A stretch of 64,000 nucleotides of DNA from Capniomyces stellatus (GCA_001661515.1 LUVW01000026.1:208839-272838), one strand, 5' to 3'; positions 35,712 to 46,889 are shown, counted from the stretch's first letter. Program-made: numbers and translations. Notes: generated by a model from the sequence alone, not told the origin.

Positions 35712-36113
35712 TCAAGCACTAAATACAAAGCAACATATCAAACAGATAATAATCAGAGCAGCGTGCTGTTTAGTAAATATTTTAATTCTATGTTCGTCGG
35801 AATGCGATACTGTAATCCAAAACACAAATATCTGAATTGTCCCAATACTACTGACTATCAATGCATACGAGTAAACCCCTAGAACATGGCAAGAAAAGCG
35901 TTCAAGCGCTTTTCCTACTTGCATGTTCAAATATTACGGTGTCAAGTTGGGATGACTTTTGCCAGTGCTAGGAATCTTACTAATCAAATATTTGGTAAGT
36001 CCAGACAAGTTAGATGCTTTGATGCTCGCTACATAGGAGGCTAAACCAAAAAAGTAGAGTATTGAGTCCATCAGGTTATATATCTCTGTTATTGCTGCTC
36101 TCGGTTCCATCAT
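35712..36113 (-). CDS. Candidate small multi-pass membrane protein
   Basis: Two open segments in one frame are separated by a single TAA. The first (36113-35935, 59 codons) starts MMEPRAAITEIYNLMDSILY. The second contains VLGVYSYALIVSSIGTIQIF and ends LIIICLICCFVFSA. A 63-nt intron, 35980-35918 (GTAAGA donor, CTTGAC branch-like site, CAAG acceptor), removes the stop and keeps the frame. This gives about 112 residues with hydrophobic segments near 18-32, 55-80 and 96-112. I do not recognise the family. The alternative is a single-stop pseudogene or chance frames. The codon content is less AT-rich than the flanks, which favours a gene. Confidence 0.4.
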
Positions 36114-36534
36114 ATCTAGACTGAATTTCGTACGTCTCCAAGATGCACTACTGAAGTTTTATAGTGCTTCTGGCTTGTCTAAACGTAAATATAACGTCTA
36201 CTTGCCATTTCAAAGTAATGAGAGACGAGTAGGGAAAAAAAAAAGCAAAGGAAAACTCTAAAATAAAATCTTGGAGTTGATTGGGCGAGAATGTTTATTT
36301 AATATTACAAAGCTGAAAATAAGAGTAAACTGGGAACAAGAAAAGTTCATCGAAAATAGTTGAAAAAAAAAATGTTTGGAATGTTCGTAGTATATCAAGC
36401 GTCAAACATGTGTTTATTAGCTTTAAACAGACAGACGTTACATATCATAGCGCTATATGCTGTATAGTGAGGGGTTAGAGATCCAAGTAGTTGTATATCA
36501 CACAAAATCAAAGACAGAATAAATTAGCACTAGA
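36114..36534. other. Divergent intergenic spacer
   Basis: 421 bp between the candidate membrane-protein gene and the HAUS4-like gene. Nothing specific is recognised. Confidence 0.5.
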
Positions 36535-38021
36535 ATGGCAAACGAGATTGCGTTATCGATTATAGCGGGCTTGTGCAAAGATAGACATAGTCTAGTAAGT
36601 GTTGAAAGGCTGTAAGCCGCAAATAGACTATCTGAGAATGGTGGTATTGTAAATTAAACGATTTGTTGTGTGTATTGGTTAAAACAGAGCACTGAAGAAT
36701 TAAACGTCAGAAAGTACAGTATCTGTCTACAGAAGGTTAAAGAGCTGATTTTAGAATATGGGAATGCAGAGTATCAAAATGTAAGTAGTGTGGAAATTAA
36801 ATGTAAGCGGATTTAGAGTTTGATTGTTTGAAAGAACACCGTATGGAATTGGTCAAGCTTCAGCTATTACTTTTTGAATTGGTGGTATTAATTTTTATTT
36901 ACTTTTTGCGAAAATAAGAGCCTTGGATTTTAAAACAGAATGCTGCAACGCTTTGCTAATAGGTTTTTGTCCAGCAAGAGCTAGAAGTTATATTGAATAG
37001 CGGTGGGGAAGATGCTGTGGATATGGGCGAGAGCATGGTAGGGGCGATAGACAGCCCAAGAATAGCGAGAAAAGTAGGAGAATTCAGCGAAATATTTAGT
37101 AAAACCACTAAATCGCTAGTAGTAGATAAGGTAAAATACATTAGAGATAAAGCAGAAACTTGGGCCTTTGGTGATGTATCAGCTTAGTTACGTATATGTT
37201 AGTAGAAACGTTACGGTGTTAAGAGCAATTGGTGTTGGTAGGCTGACGTAGTGGTCGTGTGCTATGTATACCGAGTTGACGGGGTTTTGTGGAAAAAAAA
37301 ACGTGTTAAAATAGGGGCTGGTTGGAAAAATAGCATCGCGGCTTGAGCTAGAGTTGGAGCTAGTTGAGGAAAAAAAGGAAGCGAAACATGACAAGAACGA
37401 AATAGATAGCAGAAAGATGCAGAGTTTGTATAGAAAGTACTACAGCACTTTAAACGTGTACTTTTTAACGGTGATTGATGAAGGGGTTTTGCTGCTCCAG
37501 CTAATCGCAACACACTTGCGTGAAAAACAAGATCAAAAACTGATAAAGTCGCTGTGTATGTTCTACGGAGGACTGGTGACAAGCATTGGATTGAAATTGG
37601 AGATATTTGAGAACGATTTTAAAAAACGGATTTTTGATCCGAAAACTGTAAACGCACTAGGGAACGTAGAGTTAAGAGAATATATAAATACAGATATAAA
37701 TACAAATACAGGAAATGATTAAAAGTGTAAAATTCGTAAAACGGTATACTAAAATAGAGTTATTGAATGACTATTTTTTCATTTTGTCGAGAGCACCTTC
37801 TCAACTGTAGTGTTTTTTTTGTTTGTTTTTGTTTTACTGTGCTTAGAAAGTCGCTGGATAACGAGTTTAAAGTTCTGGTTCATAGACAGGAGGAGCTTGA
37901 CTCGAAGCTAAACATGTATTATATGGCAGGAGAGGAGTTTGCAGATATTTGCGAGAAGTACCGACTTGTGGTTGAAAAAGTGAAAGATATAAAAAGAGAG
38001 ATGGAAACATTTGATATTTAG
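36535..38021 (+). CDS. Augmin subunit HAUS4-like protein
   Basis: Five exons: 36535-36594, 36688-36780, 36975-37130, 37315-37670 and 37847-38021. All introns are GT-AG and phases agree, giving 279 residues that are almost entirely alpha-helical and coiled-coil. The C-terminal segment AGEEFADICEKYRLVVEKV followed by KDIKREMETF lines up with the human HAUS4 tail (GEEF...KEY...K...F), and the 37400-37650 part fits the preceding coiled coil in order and spacing. Augmin recruits gamma-tubulin to spindle microtubules for branching nucleation. The protein is shorter than human HAUS4 (363). The exon 4/5 join uses donor GTTAAG; alternatives GTAAAC and GTAGAG put exon 5 out of frame. The coding strand is G-rich. 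The match is by motif order read by eye, so another coiled-coil family is possible. Confidence 0.5.
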
Positions 38022-38256
38022 TGTTATGCAGTTGGCTCGTATATATGAGGTGTGGTTTGTTAGTAAATGTGAATAAAAGCCGCAGCATCTTTTGATTGAT
38101 AGCAATTGATATAATTCTAGATATACACCAATGTAGTATAGGTTCGTCATTTTATTGAATAAAGGAAACAAAACAAAACAAAACAAATTGATGAACCAGT
38201 CGAATGCAAATATGATATAAAACAATTGATGTATTTGGTGGTGATTATGGAGGAGG

Positions 38257-40281
38257 TTAGCTGGAATGATAGGATAAAACCGAGCCTAGAGAGCGGGTTA
38301 ATTGGATGGTTTCTTTATATGTGGATAGGGTGCTCCTTTCCATTTTTTGCAAAAGACCAAGACGTAGCAGTTCCTTGGACAAGGAAACAAAGGACTCAAT
38401 GACGTGTTCAATAAGAGCAAAGACGGGCTTTAGGTTTTCGGGGCTGGGAGGTTTGGAGGCGTACCCGTGGGTAAAATCCAAGGCCAAAGACAGACTTTGA
38501 CAATCCGAGTTTAGTCTGTTAGAGTAAGAGAATATTGTTTGGTTTGGATCAGCAAAGCCGCGATTAGTTGCGTCGAAAGTGGTGTGGTCAGGCGAGCCAC
38601 AAGAGTCTTTGGACAACCCCGTAGATGTGGCTTTGTGGCTTTCCAGAATTGGTTGTAGCTGCGAAACCCGGCTGGACTTTCCAGTTACTGGAGAGTTGTG
38701 GGCGGGATTATGGCCAGTCGCCGCCTCTTTGGCTGCGTTATTAGCTTCCTTTGCACCGGCTATACTAATGCGGCTTAGTTGAGGTGCCAAATCATCACCT
38801 GAGCTTTTGTTTGAAAGGTTTGATCCCCCTGAGTCGTTTTTGGTTTCTGTTTGCAAGCTTTCTTGCGAGTTTTGGTCCTTGATACCACCGTTCTCGCTGT
38901 TGTTTGCTAATAAAAACTTGCCCAGTGCTGCTATAAACACGCTGCAGTTCTCGACTATTTGCCTTGAATTCCTGTTTATTTCCTCGAGAGTTTCCTGCTG
39001 CAAATCACTGCTGCCCTCCTTAAAGTTTATCCTTTTTCCGTCTGTGGTCTTTGCTGATTTCCCCGATTTAGCCGATCCATTGTGGCTGTTTTTGGGTCTT
39101 TCACTTCTCATTTCCTCATCTTTCGGCTGATTACCCGTTCCCACAACCCCATTCTCTTTGCTCTTGACTACTTTTTCTGCTCCCTCCCCAATCAAGTTTC
39201 TGTCTCTTCTGGAATTCCCGCTTCCACTCAGCTCACCGTTCACGCCTTCTTCTGCCCTCTCTGGATTCGCCTCCCCGCTTCTACCTTTTGCGCCTTGACC
39301 CGTTCCCAACTCTCTGCTCCCTTTATCCGCTCCATCATCCATTTTGCCTAAACTCTTTCTATCGTACTGTGATTCTCCGCTCGCCATTGAACCGTTGTCT
39401 TTAAAGTCTTTGACTTTTTCCTCTACTCCCCCCTTTTTCACTATCATTTCCACCTCCACCATCGCCAAGTACAGCTTGATCAACACTTCTCGAAGAACAA
39501 TTGTATTTCGCTCTCCCTCTCCTTCGTTCCTTTCTACCACACTTTCCCCGCTCTCGCTTCCGCTTAACCTATCATTTTTTTCCTCAGCCGTTTCTTCCTT
39601 GTCGCTAATCTCATAAATGTCCTCATTGTTCTCAGTTCCCCTATTCGCTCCTCTTTTATTTACTTTACTTTTCTTGAACTTCCCATCGTTTTCTTTCGTG
39701 TCCTTGACTGTATACACATTATTTGACAATATATTTAAACTCTCTTGCAGCCATCTAATAACCCCCTTAATTAAATTCCCAATATCCTTTGGATTCGTGC
39801 TATCCTCCTCAATGAACGTCTCTGCACTTTGTTTGGTTTTGTGGCTCCTGGTGCTCTTATTCTCAGACACATAGTGCTCCTCTCCCACCTTTGTTTTCTC
39901 AAGCCCATCGCTTCTGTCTATTCCCATATCCATTTCAGTGGAAACTATACCATTTCCCAGCTTCTCGTCGTGAATTCTACTTGGAAAATCTTGTCTACCC
40001 GCCTCCTGTTCCCCTACCTTTCTTTGGCTACGTCTGTGCTTCTTTATTGCTATTTTTACCTTTTCGTTCGCGCAATTCACTTGTTCCAACACCAAATTAC
40101 CCATCTCTATCTGCTCAACTATCAGCACCTCCTTATTCCTACCCTCGCATGCATTTTTAGATATCTCAAGGCACGAAAGCGTCCCCAATGTCGCTTTGGC
40201 AAGTTGCTTGGAGATGTATAGGTACCTCTCCAGTTTAATACAATCAATCGAGTTGATTTCAATTGATGCCGATAATTCCAT
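38257..40281 (-). CDS. Unrecognised protein with helical ends and a low-complexity acidic/basic middle
   Basis: 674 residues, one exon, ATG at 40281. I do not recognise it. The N-terminal ~85 residues look helical (LERYLYISKQLAKATLGTL and later VNCANEKVKIAIKKH). Islands of similar helical character recur: LIKGVIRWLQESLNILSNNV, VLIKLYLAMVEVEMIVKK, ENCSVFIAALGKFLLANN, and a C-terminal helix pair (VFALIEHVIESFVSLSKELL; KETIQLTRSLGSVLSYH). Between them are Lys/Glu/Ser/Gly-rich disordered stretches. This pattern of short helices of similar length separated by linkers could be one scattered helical bundle or scaffold. There is no signal peptide or membrane helix. It is convergent with the HAUS4-like gene. 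The coding strand is G-rich at the 5' end and C-rich at the 3' end. Confidence 0.75.
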   Translation of the reverse strand: MELSASIEINSIDCIKLERYLYISKQLAKATLGTLSCLEISKNACEGRNKEVLIVEQIEMGNLVLEQVNCANEKVKIAIKKHRRSQRKVGEQEAGRQDFPSRIHDEKLGNGIVSTEMDMGIDRSDGLEKTKVGEEHYVSENKSTRSHKTKQSAETFIEEDSTNPKDIGNLIKGVIRWLQESLNILSNNVYTVKDTKENDGKFKKSKVNKRGANRGTENNEDIYEISDKEETAEEKNDRLSGSESGESVVERNEGEGERNTIVLREVLIKLYLAMVEVEMIVKKGGVEEKVKDFKDNGSMASGESQYDRKSLGKMDDGADKGSRELGTGQGAKGRSGEANPERAEEGVNGELSGSGNSRRDRNLIGEGAEKVVKSKENGVVGTGNQPKDEEMRSERPKNSHNGSAKSGKSAKTTDGKRINFKEGSSDLQQETLEEINRNSRQIVENCSVFIAALGKFLLANNSENGGIKDQNSQESLQTETKNDSGGSNLSNKSSGDDLAPQLSRISIAGAKEANNAAKEAATGHNPAHNSPVTGKSSRVSQLQPILESHKATSTGLSKDSCGSPDHTTFDATNRGFADPNQTIFSYSNRLNSDCQSLSLALDFTHGYASKPPSPENLKPVFALIEHVIESFVSLSKELLRLGLLQKMERSTLSTYKETIQLTRSLGSVLSYHSS

Positions 40282-42150
40282 ACTTTTCCTTTATCCCCTT
40301 TCTATATGTGTGTATATTTTCAGATTCCTTCTTTCCTCTTTATCGAAATAAATATATCGTACTTTGTAGTATTTTATTTATTGATTCGGCTTGTGTATTC
40401 AGTAGTTTTTTTTATTTTTACTTGTGTTTTAAATCCTTATAAGAACATGGCACTTTACTACAGCTTTTTTTTTGTTCTTCTACCTTACGAGTATATATTG
40501 TATTTTTTATTGCCGTTTTTTTCATTAAAGAAAACACTGTTCTAATGAGGAGTATTCCAGGCTTTAGTCTTTATATCGAAAGAATTGACTCCTTTTTCCT
40601 TTGTTGGTGCCAATATTATACTATCGATAATAATGCCCTTGCCAGTATTAAAGTACAAATCTTAAAGTGAAAAAAAAGTGAGAAAAGCAAATAAGGCCTT
40701 TTTGCTCAGAGTGAAAATGCTCTAGTTCGATATCTCTAGTAAGAATATCAGTTACTTGGATTTCAGTGCAACAAATAGTGGAAATATTTTGAAACTTATT
40801 ATTCTTGTTGCTCGTTTCCACTCCAGTTTTCTTTACTTTTTGTTATGTAATTTATTAGCCTGGTAAAAACCTATGAATTATCAAGCGATTTATAACCACA
40901 AAATAACCTATTGTTATTTATTGGTTCTAGGGGTTGAAGTGGAATGAAAATATAGACTAGCAAGTTACTAGCGAAGAAAAAAGAAAAACAAGAACTATTT
41001 TTTGGGAAACAAGATGTTTAAATGATGCATTGGATGCTGCTTAAAAGGCTGCAAAAGTAATAGTACTGACGTTGAGTAAAGCGATAAAAGTGAGTCTATA
41101 CTGTACTAACAACTATTCCCCATTGTGGATATAAGTAAAGGCACTCGAAAAATGCACTTTAGATTTCAAGTCCGAAATTATCCGAGTTTATATTGATCAT
41201 TTGACTGTAAATGCAATTATTAGTGTTGGTCATTTGATGCTACTTTAAATTCACAGGTATATTGTTACATATAGATGATGGCTGTACTAATGATTGTACT
41301 CTGTTCGCCTATAACAACAAATTCCGAACCGGTGCCCTATAAAGGGGGGGTATATCGATTATGTGAATTTCCTGTGGACATCTGTATTGAACCTTTTTAA
41401 AACCGAACCAGTCCTGCCGGCAACCTGCTTCCTCGAAACATACGTTGTTGTTGTTGTTGTTTCTTTCGGGCACATTATCTCTCTTTACCCAACCATTACT
41501 TAGGGTAACCAAATATTTTTTCAATCAACATACATGAAGCTATGGCTATAAAGCGCCATAACAATCCACAATTACACACACCAGAATCATCTCAAAAAAA
41601 AAATCAAATAAATTAATATGACCTACTCATATTTAAATTGTCCCACCAAATCAGTCAACCCATTTAACCAATTTAGCAATACAACAGCTACGTACCACCC
41701 ATATTGTCCACGCACATTGCTGAAGATGTATCATATGCTCCACCAAACCACTTACTAGTTTTTAAAGCGTAGTTGACAGAGTGGAAAAAAAACAAGTAAG
41801 CCATTTAAATAAGCAGCAGCGACAACAACAAACAGTAAATCATGGCCATGTTGTTGGACATTTCGGATCTATTTTAAAACAAAAGTGAAATAAAGAAACA
41901 AAAGCCAATGACAATGACAATGAAAATGAATAAGTAAAATGAATAAGTAAAATGAATAGGCAAAATGAATGAGTAAAATGAATGAGTAAAAGACTGATTA
42001 GTGCTTGTACATCAAGTTGGAATCAAAAATATGGGGGATACATGGTGATATTAATTGTAATTTCTATGGAATGGTCTATTAACAATATAAATTGATGGCT
42101 AAACAAATATAGTAAAAGCAGAACAAAACAAATATTAGTGCAAAATAGAG
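40282..42150. other. Intergenic region with orphan frame and short tandem repeats
   Basis: 1.9 kb. A minus-strand frame at 41309-41524 (71 codons, TTG-initiated, with a six-Asn run and the cysteine pieces VCFEEAGC and YRC) is less AT-rich than its flanks but has no ATG or family match. A 13-bp array lies at 41925-41989. Otherwise nothing is recognised. Confidence 0.45.
41925..41989. repeat. 13-bp tandem repeat, five units
   Basis: AATGAATAAGTAA twice exactly, then three units with one to three changes (AATGAATAGGCAA, then AATGAATGAGTAA twice). It is in the 3' flank of the first arrestin-like gene. Confidence 0.9.
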
Positions 42151-43929
42151 TTAAAAAAATGTTTGGTCAGAAAGAGATGTTGTCGAAACATGGCCAGTAG
42201 TTGGGTTCTTGTATGAAGCCATTATTGCGTCTAGTTTGGGGAACCAGAGTTCGTGTCTATTAAGTTTAGAGTCCACATTCTCCTCACCTATGGCAGGCTC
42301 GTTTTCATTGAAACCAGCGCTGAACTTGTCTAAGCTAAGCTTGTTTACTTTGCTGGTCAGCGAGTCCAACGAATGCTTACCTACTCTGTGGTTTGACCTT
42401 GATAGGATGAACGATAAAGCAGAAGGAATGGGGTCATTGGTGGAAGGGTTGTTGAAGTCTAGTTTGTCGATTACTGAGAGATCAGCGCCATTGTACTTGC
42501 TGAACTTTGACAAAACATTAATAAATGATTGCGAGAAGGTCCCATTTGGCTGAGAGTCGTAGGGCTGAGACTCATCAATGCTCTTTGTAAACTGGATGGT
42601 TGAGCCCGATTGCTTAATCGTCACCAGGCTTTGCTTTTGTGGTTTCTTTTGCAACGCATCCATACTCCTTGTGGCTGCGTTAACCGGTAAAACAAACATG
42701 TTGTCATAGTGTTTGGTTCGGTTGGCTCTATTGGAATTATCTGTGGTTTTTCGACTAGGCATGTTCATCATACTTTTTTCCTTTAACGCTACTTGTTCAC
42801 TTTTGATTTTAACCTCTTTAGGGGACTTGGGATCGTTGGATGTTGAGCTGTAGTCGTCTTGATTTAGATCTTCAGGATATATCTCGCTAGTTAGCGGCAA
42901 AGGTATCTGAACCGTGACCGACTTTGTGCCTCCCCACCCCGAGTTTACTGTTAAAAAGATCGATATAAAGTACGTAAACCGCAGGTAATACGACTCTGGG
43001 AGAATGGTGATGGAGTTTGGTATTGGGCCGATTTCTATAGTGGAAACAAGCACTTTGTTGCTCTTCCCACTTTTAAGCGATGTATGTTCTTTGCACTGTG
43101 TGACCGGCTCATTCTTGGTATCAAATATCATGTCTTTTGGGATAATAATGACGTTGCCGCTATCCCAAAGCTTGTTCTTTGTGTTGTTTATATCACTCAT
43201 GCTTGGAGGCACGTGTGGATAATAACCCTCGATTTGCTCAACTATTGACACTGATGAGCTGTATATGGACTTTGACCCTGTCAACAATACTGTAAGTTTA
43301 ACGGTGTCTCCTACTTTAAACGACCTTCTGTTTGTGGACGACTGCATGTGAAATAAAAATTTGTTGTCCGAGTCAAACACGTCGTCGCAAAATGTATAGT
43401 TGTCGCTTTCGATTGTTCTTGGTATGTTTGATATCACTTTTGGTGAAAATCTCACTGGCTGCGAGGCCACTAGAGGCTGAATATTAGACCTCGACTTATA
43501 CAGTATACGTGACTCAAAAATATATCGGATATCGTACTCGGGCGTTTTGGCACTTGCTGGGTAATTTACCCTTGGGAACTTTACCGAGAAATGAAATGCA
43601 TGTGTGCCTGGCTGTAAAACCACTTCTTTTTCCAGCTCTATGTCGCCCCATAACACTATTGCTCTTTTGAAATATTCTTTTTTAAGTGCCCTGATGTTGC
43701 TTAATTGCGACGATCGGCTCATTATCGCTTTTCTGCTCTGCGCCGTTTCATTAGCTGATTTAGGCGAAATGATTATTTTTTCACAGCCCGTAAAACTCAA
43801 AGTTATGCAAGAAGCTACCAACGGCTGGTCAATTTGAATCAACACTACACCGGCCAACGAGGATTGCGGTTGGCATACTGGTGCATCTTTTGGATACGCT
43901 GGAAATCGAACTTTAAATATGAAATCCAT
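42151..43929 (-). CDS. Arrestin-like protein A
   Basis: 592 residues, one exon. I take ATG at 43929 (MDFIFKVRFPAYPKDAPVCQ) because the frame extends upstream only through non-ATG codons and because this start lines up with the paralogue at 51111. The arrestin N-domain fold is indicated by AGVVLIQIDQPLVASCITLSF, VLWGD, GTHAFHFSVKFPRVNYPAS and the following IRYIFESRIL. The C-domain begins near FKVGDTVKLTVLLTGSKSIY. The tail is long, Ser/Lys/Asn-rich and unstructured. Alpha-arrestins are adaptors that bring ubiquitin ligases or traffic factors to membrane cargo. I see no PPxY motif, so Nedd4/Rsp5 recruitment of the classic type is not supported. The closest relative in the window is the gene at 51111. 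Confidence 0.8.
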   Translation of the reverse strand: MDFIFKVRFPAYPKDAPVCQPQSSLAGVVLIQIDQPLVASCITLSFTGCEKIIISPKSANETAQSRKAIMSRSSQLSNIRALKKEYFKRAIVLWGDIELEKEVVLQPGTHAFHFSVKFPRVNYPASAKTPEYDIRYIFESRILYKSRSNIQPLVASQPVRFSPKVISNIPRTIESDNYTFCDDVFDSDNKFLFHMQSSTNRRSFKVGDTVKLTVLLTGSKSIYSSSVSIVEQIEGYYPHVPPSMSDINNTKNKLWDSGNVIIIPKDMIFDTKNEPVTQCKEHTSLKSGKSNKVLVSTIEIGPIPNSITILPESYYLRFTYFISIFLTVNSGWGGTKSVTVQIPLPLTSEIYPEDLNQDDYSSTSNDPKSPKEVKIKSEQVALKEKSMMNMPSRKTTDNSNRANRTKHYDNMFVLPVNAATRSMDALQKKPQKQSLVTIKQSGSTIQFTKSIDESQPYDSQPNGTFSQSFINVLSKFSKYNGADLSVIDKLDFNNPSTNDPIPSALSFILSRSNHRVGKHSLDSLTSKVNKLSLDKFSAGFNENEPAIGEENVDSKLNRHELWFPKLDAIMASYKNPTTGHVSTTSLSDQTFF

Positions 43930-44274
43930 TATCTTTACACTTACAGTATGCAACACTTGCCTTACCTGGTAATCTTTTTAGGCTTTGGTTACAAATTTAA
44001 TATTTTGTTTTATTCCGTTTTAAATGAATTAACCCTATTCTTTGTATTTATTTCTTGCGTGAACCCCAAAATCAAGTGGAGTATTTAACTCTTTGAATGT
44101 ATTAAGATTGTTTGATTGATACTTTTTTAACTCGACCTTTTTTTTCATCTAACAATTTATTACTAATAATTTAACCTGGCTTTTTTTTTCGCCTTTTGAT
44201 ACTAAATCAACCAAATCAACTAGACTAATCCTAATCGGGTAAATAAGCTAGTAAGTAACCTATAGTTTATAACA

Positions 44275-44500
44275 TGTGAATCAAAAAAATTGAAGAGATT
44301 AGTAATTGATTCATTAACTACAGCTTGATTTATCGAGTTTTTAATTTATTTTGTAATTTTCCGTGACATTTTTTAAATTGGCAAGTTTTCTTTTCTTAAC
44401 AAATAGCTTTTTCTCCAGAAATCTACGCAGTGAAAGATGAAAATCAGCTTAATTAGAATTAGCCCAATGTTATTGCTTGATACCTTTTATGCTTTAATCT
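44275..44500 (-). repeat. Diverged copy of the transposase repeat
   Basis: On the minus strand it reads HWANSN-ADFHLSLRRFLEKK (with one stop), then ENYK and IKNSINQAVVNESI in another frame, parallel to the 19.2 kb copy. DNA identity to the inverted copy at 20.0 kb is about 80% over some 50 bp around AGAAATCTACGCAGTGA. Confidence 0.55.
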
Positions 44501-46103
44501 GTCGAATTCGATTAATTTACAACCAAGTTCAGCAAAAGTCTTACTAATGAAAATGGTTTATAAATAGTGCCTACTCAAACCTTGAACTGCCCAATAGCTA
44601 ATCTATAATCGTTGAAGTTAGTAAATACCCAAGCACCATTGGTATAAAAAATCAAACATTATGTAACTCAAACTGAACGTAACTAAAACAAAACCAACGG
44701 ATAAGAATCAACTAAGCTGTCAACTAAGCTAAAGTCTACCTAATGGCAATATATATTTAGTAGCCTATATTACTGTGGATTTGTACCATCAGTTTAATTT
44801 GATCTTGCATTGGTAATATACTTCAATCTACTTCAATTTACCCTTAACTCACCCCCCATCCACCCACCTCCTTTAATTTACCAAACATAAGAGTGCAATT
44901 TCCTCAAGTCTGTAAAATCACTGCCACTTTGATACATCTAAATGGCTGGAGCATTAAATGAATATACGTTTTAAAAAACTGTCAGAGTTGAATTACCTAC
45001 TGAGATGGCCCGTACTCTGACCACTTTTGTATTACAATAACATACCCATCAACGTCGTTTCAGAACCTGAAACTGTACCTAAGAGTATACAATGAGAAAT
45101 AACCCTAACCACATTCCATTATCCAATCCAACCTAAACAGAATATTGGCTCAGTTTCGGTAAGACTTTTTACTAGTTCAATAAATAATTTATGGTAACTT
45201 TAAACGGCATAAAGTTGATATTGAGCTTTGATCAGAGGTATACCAACCGCTACTTCGGTCGACTGTGACCAACCCTAACACACCTTCAATAGGCTTAATA
45301 TCAGGCTACACTCAAACGCACAAAGTGAAGGCTAGCTATTATGTTACCCAACATCCAGTGCATACCCGCCCATTGCCTATCGTCTATTTATCATTGCTCA
45401 TTGGCAGTAGACATCACAAAAATACTCATTTTGACAGCTAAAAAGTAGGTTCCAAATCCAACAAACCAAGCCATAATATACTTCTTACTGAAATGAATCA
45501 TATATACCGGCTAACTCTGCAAAGCGTTGTTTTTTTTATCTTTACCTAAGGCAAACCGCAAGTCGGTTATGTAGTAAAGCCAAGAATGGACTTGCCATAA
45601 ACCAGAACATCATTTTGATCTATATGTTTCAGTATTAAACACAGACCAGCGGCCAGTAGTAACGGGACTATAACAGTCTAACCTTTAGATACTGTGTGGT
45701 AAATAGTACGTCACAACTAAAATATAGTTCCTTTTCGTCTGGCGGTAAACCACCTTCACCGCTTATCATATATTAGACCACAAGCTGGGTTTTTTTTTGC
45801 AACTTAAGCTAGCAGCTAGAAATTATCGGATAGTTTTTAAAGTCAAGAGTAGCCAGATCTTGGCATGCTAACAGCAAATCGCTGTTACTGAAAATATAAA
45901 GTTGTTTTAAAAAGTGGAATAAAATCTGTGTATTTTTTTTGCACTGATTAAAATGCCAATATCCGCACTTGCTGTAGACTACTTAAACTACAGACTATCC
46001 AGTTGGTCAAATATATATATTGTGCAGTTGGAAGCACGGACGATACGTTAAAGCCAAGGCTTTTTTTCAACTGACATCTTTTTTTAAGGCAAAAAGAAAA
46101 AAA

Positions 46104-46187
46104 GCCAATTAATTTCAATAAAATAAAGTAAGTCAATTAGTTTCAATAAAATAAAGTAAACCAATTAATTTCAATAAAAAAAATAAA
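46104..46187. repeat. 28-bp tandem repeat, three units
   Basis: Units 1 and 2 (46104-46131, 46132-46159) differ at two positions. Unit 3 keeps its first 18 bases (CCAATTAATTTCAATAAA core) and then decays into an A-rich tail. Confidence 0.85.
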
Positions 46188-46889
46188 AAAATAATCAATT
46201 TACTTTTTAAAATAAATGAGAAATCGGCAAGTTTACTAATTTGTAGACGTCATATGATTTGACAGTATTGAAGGAACAAGTAATTGAATGGCGAATATTT
46301 AAAACCCCAACAATTTTCAGTTTATTTGTTGTTACTTACTCGACTGATAAAACAAACACAAATTATATTCCTAGCAAAAATAGTACTCGAATAAGAGTAC
46401 AATCAAAAGGTTTTTGTCGAGCCAATTTCAAAATAGAATTGGCGAATAACACCACACATGCTTCATGTTCTTTGTATTCTATGCTTGTAGAGTTGATTTG
46501 TGTTACATGAATTGCTTGGATTGAATTCCGTAGCGAACCGGTCGGCTCAAGTCTATAGGCTAGTTTGTTTAGGTTGCTTTTTCTAGAAAACAACAATGGT
46601 ATTTGTTAATATACATTCAGAAGAAAGAAATTAGTTAAAAAAGACAAGAATAGAAATAATAGTGATTTATTGGGTTGGCAATGAATGAAATAAAGGAGGG
46701 TTTTTTTTTTGATATAAATGTACATCGAGCCAGGGATACCACATTTAAATTAAAGTAAATTGGTCAACACATCTTGGCCCCGTTGTCAACAAAATCAAAT
46801 TTGCCAAATTAAAAACTTACTATTAATAACTTTTAGTACTAAATAATATACTATCTACCAACAAACATCAGCTAAATAATTAATATAAA

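Larger units (their letters stand above)
43930..46889. other. Intergenic region, 3 kb
   Basis: AT-rich. It contains a diverged transposase-repeat copy (44275-44500), a 28-bp tandem repeat (46104-46187) and an open minus-strand stretch (46363-46596) preceded by a strong 3' splice-like sequence (TTGTTGTTTTCTAG at about 46578-46591). That stretch reads LNKLAYRLEPTGSLRNSIQA among others. I cannot connect it to other exons. Confidence 0.45.
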
